Of a DNA stretch of 58,236 nucleotides, positions 53,520-58,236 are shown piece by piece. Position 1 is the first letter of the stretch. The number at the start of each line of letters is the position of its first letter. The notes beneath the pieces were generated by a model, which saw only the letters and a list, made by a program, of their open reading frames with translations, made no database searches and had not been told where the DNA came from. The position numbers and the translations under genes are program-made. This DNA is from Candidatus Accumulibacter appositus (GTDB lineage: Bacteria > Pseudomonadota > Gammaproteobacteria > Burkholderiales > Rhodocyclaceae): positions 1 to 58,236 of the forward strand of contig JEMX01000022.1 of assembly GCA_000585055.1 (NCBI GenBank), written 5' to 3'.

Positions 53520-54461
53520 TTAACGTTCGAGCAACGGACGCAAGGTGTCGGCAAGAACTTCCGCGTCGAACTTGGCAACGTAGGCATCGACGCCCACCGC
53601 CTTGCCCATCGCATGATTGGCCTCGGACGACAACGATGAGTGCATCACCACCGGAATACCCGCGAAGCGTGCATCGCCCTTGATGTTCTTGGTGAGGACG
53701 TAGCCGTCCATCTCCGGCATTTCGGCATCGACCAGGATCAGGCGGATCTCGTCACGGACGGCGGCGCCGGTCTGCGTCGCGTGCGCGCCGATAGCCTGCA
53801 GACGGCTCCACGCTTCGGCGCCGTTGGTGGCGTGTTTATGCTTGACGCCCAGTCTATCCAGCACCTCGGCGATCTTGCGCCGGGCGACAATCGAATCGTC
53901 GGCGAAGAATATCCCCACATTCTCACCGACGTTGGCGCGCTGGATATCGACGATCAGTGCCTCGCCAAAGGCGTTGGCGAGGATCTGTTCGACATCGAGA
54001 ATCGACACCAACTTGCCATCGTCGAGTTCGGTGATCGCCGTGATCAGCCCCTGATTGCTCGACAGGACGCTTTCCGGCGCCTTCACTCTTTCCCAGTCGA
54101 CGCGGATGATGCGATCGACTTCGTGCACCAGGAAGCCCAGAGTGCGCTTCGAATACTCGGCAACCATCATCGTCTTGCCGTGCTCCTGCGGTTGCTCCTT
54201 GTGTTCGAGAAAGGAAATCAGGGACAACACCGGAATGACGTTGCCGCGCAGGGAGATCAGGCCTTCGACGCCACGCGGCATGTTTGGGGTCTTGGTAATG
54301 TGCGGCGTTCGCCCGACTTCGCGCACCTTGAAGACGTTGATCCCGAAAGTCTCGCGCGTTCCGAGCGAGAACAGGAGGATCTCCATCTTGTTGGAACCGG
54401 CCAGAAGCGTGCGAGCGTCTATGCCCTCGAGCAGGTCTTTTCGTTCTGCCAAATCCATCAT
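53520..54461 (-). CDS. cheV: Chemotaxis coupling/receiver protein CheV (first)
   Basis: 313 residues (or 312 from the second ATG). The N-terminal CheW-like domain (EILLFSLGTRETFGINVFKV, GVEGLISLRGNVIPVLSL) couples receptors to CheA; the C-terminal receiver (VGIFFADDSIVARRKIAEVL) has its phospho-Asp in LILVDAEMPEMDGYV. Thirty-two bases upstream of cheY. Confidence 0.95.
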   Translation of the reverse strand: MMDLAERKDLLEGIDARTLLAGSNKMEILLFSLGTRETFGINVFKVREVGRTPHITKTPNMPRGVEGLISLRGNVIPVLSLISFLEHKEQPQEHGKTMMVAEYSKRTLGFLVHEVDRIIRVDWERVKAPESVLSSNQGLITAITELDDGKLVSILDVEQILANAFGEALIVDIQRANVGENVGIFFADDSIVARRKIAEVLDRLGVKHKHATNGAEAWSRLQAIGAHATQTGAAVRDEIRLILVDAEMPEMDGYVLTKNIKGDARFAGIPVVMHSSLSSEANHAMGKAVGVDAYVAKFDAEVLADTLRPLLER

Positions 54462-54495
54462 CTATGATCGCTCCAGAGGTCGCGGATTCATTCAG

Positions 54496-55467
54496 CTAGG
54501 CGCTCAGCTGTACCGCCGGAAGCCCACCCAGCAACCGGCGCGTCAGCGTCTCCGACAAGCGCTGCGGTTCGAACTTGGGCACGTACTCATCGACACCCAC
54601 CGACTTGCCCAGTTGCTGGTTCGACATCCCGGAGAGCGAGGAATGCATGATCACCGGCACGCCCGCGAAACGCGGGTCGGACTTGATCTTCTTGGTGAGA
54701 ATGTAGCCGTCCATCTCCGGCATCTCGATGTCGGTCAGGACCAGACTGATCAGCTCGCTCACCTGTTGCCCCGCCGTCTGTGCCGACGCGGCGACTTTTT
54801 CCAGCTCGTTCCAGGCTTCGCGACCATTGATCGCGGCCACGTGCTTGACGCCCATCGCGTCCAGCGTACGTTCGATCTGCTTGCGCGCCACTGCCGAGTC
54901 ATCGGCAAAGAAGACCGTCAGTTCCGGATTGTCGAGCGACTTGATGTTGCGATAGACGATCTCGTCATCGTAGCGAGTGGTTTCCGAGAGAATCTTCTCG
55001 ACGTCCATCAGCATCACCAGGCGACCGTCGGGCAACTCGGTGACCGCCGTCACCAGCCCGCCGAGTTCCGCCAGCAGCATCGCCGGCGGCACCCGCATCT
55101 GACTCCAGTCAAGGCGCAGGATGGTATCCACCGCCTCGACCAGAAAACCCTGCGTATGACCGGCGTACTCGGTAACGATCATGATCGAGCGCGGTGTTTG
55201 CGTATCCACCCGCGCGTAGCGCGCCAGATCGACCACCGGCACCAGCGCGCCGCGCAGACTGACCATTCCTTCGACCGAGGCCGGCATTTCGGGTGCTGCC
55301 GTGATCGGCGGCGTACGCATCACCTCGCGAACCTTGAAGACATTGATGCCGAAGGTCTCCTGGCGCCCGGTACGCGCGTCGCTCCCCAGCGAGAACAGGA
55401 GAATCTCCAGCTTGTTGGTTCCCGCCAGCTTGGTGCGCGCGTCGATGTTCTTCAGCAGATCGGACAT
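54496..55467 (-). CDS. cheV: Chemotaxis coupling/receiver protein CheV (second)
   Basis: 323 residues, same two-domain layout as the neighbouring CheV: CheW-like (EILLFSLGSDARTGRQETFG, SVEGMVSLRGALVPVVDLA) and receiver (LTVFFADDSAVARKQIERTL; phospho-Asp in LVLTDIEMPEMDGYI). An extra SDARTGRQ insertion near residue 30 and divergent sequence show it is an old duplicate, not a recent one. 34 bases upstream of the other cheV. Confidence 0.95.
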   Translation of the reverse strand: MSDLLKNIDARTKLAGTNKLEILLFSLGSDARTGRQETFGINVFKVREVMRTPPITAAPEMPASVEGMVSLRGALVPVVDLARYARVDTQTPRSIMIVTEYAGHTQGFLVEAVDTILRLDWSQMRVPPAMLLAELGGLVTAVTELPDGRLVMLMDVEKILSETTRYDDEIVYRNIKSLDNPELTVFFADDSAVARKQIERTLDAMGVKHVAAINGREAWNELEKVAASAQTAGQQVSELISLVLTDIEMPEMDGYILTKKIKSDPRFAGVPVIMHSSLSGMSNQQLGKSVGVDEYVPKFEPQRLSETLTRRLLGGLPAVQLSA

Positions 55468-55577
55468 GGTTCATTCCCTTCGCATGGCGACGAGCAGCGG
55501 CCCGGCGACAAGCATCTTAAATCAATCGACGCCGTGGCGTCATGCGCGAGCGGCAGCCAACGGAAGCCGCCCGCCGC

Positions 55578-57275
55578 TCAGACCTCGGTCTTGTAACCGA
55601 TGCGGAAACCGCCCCAATGGCGGCCCTTGACGTAGATCGGCGCCGAGATGTCGTGCATCACCTCGCCGGTGTCGCGACGATAGGTCTGCAACAGGAAGGG
55701 CTGTTCGTGCGCTCCGCAGCGCTTGCCCACCGGGTCATCGAAGAGGCGCTTGCTGCGGTTATTCACGAAATCGATCTTCTCGTTGCCGGTCAGCGGCTGC
55801 GAGAACTTGCGGTTGTGAGTCGGCACGTAGGCATTGCGGTCGATGGAAATCGCATACACCGCCGCCTTGCACTGATCGAGCAGGTTTTCCTGCACGGGCG
55901 ACAGGTTCTGATCGGTGAAGTCGTCGAAACGGGTCTTGTACTTCTGCGGCCGCGTATTGGCGATCGGCTGGTAGCGGTCGTCGAAAAGATCGTCGACCTT
56001 GATCTTGCCCGCATCGACCGCCTTGTCGAAGAGCTGCCCAATGCTTAACGCCGCCTGCCTGACGATCGCCGGCATGCGCGCGTGCGTGGCCAGCGCCTGC
56101 TCGCCGGCCGGGCCGAGCTTGAAGACGTTGCTAATTTCGCGGAGATTCTCGGCCAGGCATTCGACATGGTCGACGGCCACCAGGGTCTCGGCGGCGACCG
56201 CGTTGTTGGCGTCGGCCATGTCCTTGATGCGCCGCACGTGATCGGCAATGCTTTGCCCGGTGCGACTCTGCTGGGCCACGGCGGCGGCGATCGAGTCGAC
56301 CTTTTCCATCGTCGCCCGCGCGCCGCTGTTGATGCGCTCCAGCGATTGCGCGGCCTGTTGCGCCAGCTCGGCGCCGTTGCGCGCCTGCCCGCTGCCGGCT
56401 TCGATGCTGGCAATCGCGCTCTGCGTCTCGCCCTGGATCGCGGAAATCATCTGGCTGATCTCGCCGGTCGCCTGCGAAGTCCGCTCGGCGAGCTTGCGCA
56501 CCTCGTCGGCAACGACCGCAAAACCCCGCCCCTGGTCGCCAGCGCGTGCCGCCTCGATGGCCGCATTGAGCGCCAGCAGGTTGGTCTGGTCGGCGATCTC
56601 GCGAATCGTCTGAACAATGCCGCTGATCGCCTTCGAGCGCTCACCGAGCGCGCATACGACCCGCGCCGACTCGGTGACCGAGGCAGCGATCTGCTCCATT
56701 TCTGCCGAGGCGCTATGGACGATCCTCATGCCCTCGGTTGACAGACCGCTCGATGTCTCCGAAATGTCGGCCGTTTCGCTTGCGCTCTGGCTGACCTGGT
56801 TCATGTTCTCGGTCAGCTCGCCCATCGCCCCCGCCGTGGCCAGGGCCGCGTCACGCTGCTGGTTGGAGCCCGAGGCGACGCGATTGGCGTCGCCCATCAG
56901 CTGTTTGGACGCATTGACCACTTCCACCGAATTGAACAACACCTTGCCGACGATGGTCGAGAAGCTGCCGATCAGCCGGTTGAAATCCTCCGCCAGACCG
57001 GCGATTTCGTCTTTCCCCTCCAGCACTGCGCGGCGGGTCAGGTCGCCATCGGCGTACATGCCGGCGATCACCGCGCGCAGGGCATTGAGACGGCCGACCA
57101 GGCTCTTCTCAAGGATCACGCCGAGCAGCAGTGCCAGCAGCGCCAGGAACCCGAGTGCCATCAGCCAGGCGTTGAGACCGCCCCCGAGAACGCCATTCGC
57201 CAACCAGGCGGCAAGCGCGGTCGCCGCCACCTGCAGCAGCATCACGGCGCGAATCTTCCAAGCAACTCCACCCAT
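55578..57275 (-). CDS. Methyl-accepting chemotaxis protein with C-terminal sensor-like domain
   Basis: 565 residues from the ATG at 57275 (AGGAGGAG upstream). Two closely spaced membrane helices (about 10-28 and 32-54) leave almost no periplasmic part. HAMP region follows ([20 protein letters not shown]), then the signalling domain with tip [20 protein letters not shown] and [20 protein letters not shown]. After it lies a further domain of about 100 residues ([46 protein letters not shown]) that looks like a cytoplasmic Cache/PAS-type sensor. First gene of the che run; ligand unknown. Confidence 0.92.
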   Translation of the reverse strand: MGGVAWKIRAVMLLQVAATALAAWLANGVLGGGLNAWLMALGFLALLALLLGVILEKSLVGRLNALRAVIAGMYADGDLTRRAVLEGKDEIAGLAEDFNRLIGSFSTIVGKVLFNSVEVVNASKQLMGDANRVASGSNQQRDAALATAGAMGELTENMNQVSQSASETADISETSSGLSTEGMRIVHSASAEMEQIAASVTESARVVCALGERSKAISGIVQTIREIADQTNLLALNAAIEAARAGDQGRGFAVVADEVRKLAERTSQATGEISQMISAIQGETQSAIASIEAGSGQARNGAELAQQAAQSLERINSGARATMEKVDSIAAAVAQQSRTGQSIADHVRRIKDMADANNAVAAETLVAVDHVECLAENLREISNVFKLGPAGEQALATHARMPAIVRQAALSIGQLFDKAVDAGKIKVDDLFDDRYQPIANTRPQKYKTRFDDFTDQNLSPVQENLLDQCKAAVYAISIDRNAYVPTHNRKFSQPLTGNEKIDFVNNRSKRLFDDPVGKRCGAHEQPFLLQTYRRDTGEVMHDISAPIYVKGRHWGGFRIGYKTEV

Positions 57276-57322
57276 TCTTTGCTCCTCCTGACGATTGGCG
57301 ATCTTGTAGTTATATAGGGACA

Positions 57323-57349
57323 CCTACGACACAACTTACGCCTTCTTTA
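57323..57349 (-). promoter_or_regulatory. Possible sigma-28 promoter of the mcp-che operon
   Basis: On the minus strand TAAA, 15 bases, GTCGTAGG resembles TAAA-N15-GCCGATAA (exact -35, five of eight at -10). It ends 47 bases before the receptor start. Weaker than the flgM and flgK sites. Confidence 0.45.
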
Positions 57350-57399
57350 GGCTGTTGAAAAAAAAAGCCTCGAAAGAGCGTCCAAAGCAGCCGCATCGC

Positions 57400-58236
57400 T
57401 CACCCGGCGAGCGCTTCGTGGATGGCCACCGGCGCCTTGCGGCCGCGCACGGTGACCTCGTCCAACTGGCGGCAGGGCCAGTCGCCAAGCGCCTGACGAG
57501 TCGCTTCACCGATGATCACGCCGGCCCCGTACTGAGCAGACAGCCCCTGCAGGCGCGATGCCAGATTGACCGCGTCGCCGAGCACCGTATAGGCGCGCCG
57601 ATGGCGCGAGCCCATGTCGCCGACAACCATGCTGCCGGTGTTGATGCCAATGCCGATCTGCAACGCCGGCCAGCCGCGCGCCACGAAGTCCTGATTCACC
57701 CGCTGCAAGGCTGCCTGCATGGCCAGCCCGGCCATGACCGCGTGCCGCGCGTGCTGCGGATCGGCGACCGGCGCACCCCAGAAAGCTACCACCGCATCGC
57801 CGATGTACTTGTCGAGAGTCCCTCGATGCGCACGGATGACGTCGGTGACTGCCGACAGGTAATCGTTCATCAACTGCGCCAGCTCGCCCGGCGGCATGCT
57901 CTCGGCAAGGGTGGTGAAGCCGCGCACGTCGGCAAAAAGAACCGTCAGCTCGGCGCTGCGCCCGGCCATGCTGTAATGCTGCGGATCGCGGCTCATCTCC
58001 TCGACCAACTCCGGCGGCACATACTGGCCAAAGAGCCGGGCCAGACGCCGCTTTCCCCGCTGTTCGAGAAAATAGCCGACGAACAGCTGCAGGGCGAACA
58101 AGCCGAGCACCAGCACCAGCAGCCCGGCGATCGGCAAGAGCAGTTGCGCGAACGCCCAGACCGCCAGGTTGCCGAGCACGACCAGCAGCAGCGTGGCCAG
58201 CGCCACGCCGGCCGCCGACAGCGGCGACAGCCGCGG
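57400..58236 (-). CDS. Adenylate/guanylate cyclase domain protein (5' end outside window)
   Basis: At least 278 residues, open to the right edge, so the N-terminus is missing. Visible part: two or three membrane helices (LATLLLVVLGNLAVWAFAQL, IAGLLVLVLGLFALQLFVGY), then a class III cyclase domain with FADVRGFTTLAESM (metal Asp), DKYIGDAVVAFWGAP (second Asp), GIGINTGSMVVGDMGS and VLGDAVNLASRLQ. The membrane layout before the cyclase suggests a CHASE2-type sensor upstream. It would make cAMP or cGMP. 124 bases upstream of the mcp gene in the same direction of reading order. Confidence 0.85.
   Translation of the reverse strand, partial: PRLSPLSAAGVALATLLLVVLGNLAVWAFAQLLLPIAGLLVLVLGLFALQLFVGYFLEQRGKRRLARLFGQYVPPELVEEMSRDPQHYSMAGRSAELTVLFADVRGFTTLAESMPPGELAQLMNDYLSAVTDVIRAHRGTLDKYIGDAVVAFWGAPVADPQHARHAVMAGLAMQAALQRVNQDFVARGWPALQIGIGINTGSMVVGDMGSRHRRAYTVLGDAVNLASRLQGLSAQYGAGVIIGEATRQALGDWPCRQLDEVTVRGRKAPVAIHEALAG

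Noticed and set aside
57358..57399. Terminator after the cyclase gene
   Set aside because: There is a T run on the minus strand, but no convincing stem before it.

Overview
This GC-rich window comes from a betaproteobacterium, most likely of the Rhodocyclales / Candidatus Accumulibacter / Dechloromonas type. That placement is inferred from protein character and gene order. It is supported by a permuted two-piece tmRNA gene whose tag reads ANDERFALAA, a tag known from betaproteobacteria. Most of the window is one very large flagellar and chemotaxis locus. Its left flank is an accessory region of toxin-antitoxin modules, a broken ATPase and gene remnants.

Layout. Positions 1-3.7 kb (minus strand) hold a two-gene P-loop ATPase/partner module whose ATPase has an in-frame amber stop, a Phd/VapC-type pair whose toxin seems to have lost its first catalytic Asp, and a TumE/TumA-type pair. 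Positions 3.7-6.5 kb hold a minus-strand cassette: isochorismatase-like hydrolase, DUF1272 protein, EamA transporter and GlxA-type regulator. Positions 6.5-7.1 kb hold remnants, including a PhzF fragment. Next come mfd and aroG (plus strand), a SulP transporter (minus strand) and the two-piece tmRNA (minus strand).

Flagellar part. fliE and the two-component pair fleS-fleR lie on the minus strand. Divergent from them run fliF-G-H-I-J-K-L-M-N-O-P-Q-R on the plus strand. These converge on a small lipoprotein gene and flgB-C-D-E-F-G-H-I-J-K-L on the minus strand. flgA-flgM-flgN run on the plus strand and converge on flhB-flhA-flhF-flhG-fliA-motC-motD on the minus strand. Behind a terminator and a tandem palindrome lies the chemotaxis run mcp-cheV-cheV-cheY-cheZ-cheA on the minus strand. 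The window ends in a nucleotide cyclase gene cut by the right edge. Filament genes (fliC, fliD, fliS) and cheW, cheR and cheB are not in the window.

Regulation readable in the sequence. Good -24/-12 (sigma-54) sites precede fliE, fliK and flgB, matching the sigma-54 activator FleR encoded here. Good sigma-28 sites precede flgM and flgK, with a weaker one before the mcp gene, matching FliA and its anti-sigma factor FlgM. This suggests the usual cascade: sigma-54/FleR for basal body and hook, then sigma-28 for late genes.

The least expected signal is a dispersed intergenic repeat of about 125 bp with three stem-loops. Seven copies (one partial, one interrupted) sit between genes of the flagellar operons and after aroG, and in several places the repeat supplies or abuts a stop codon. 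A separate 28-bp palindromic unit is present twice in tandem between cheA and flhB.
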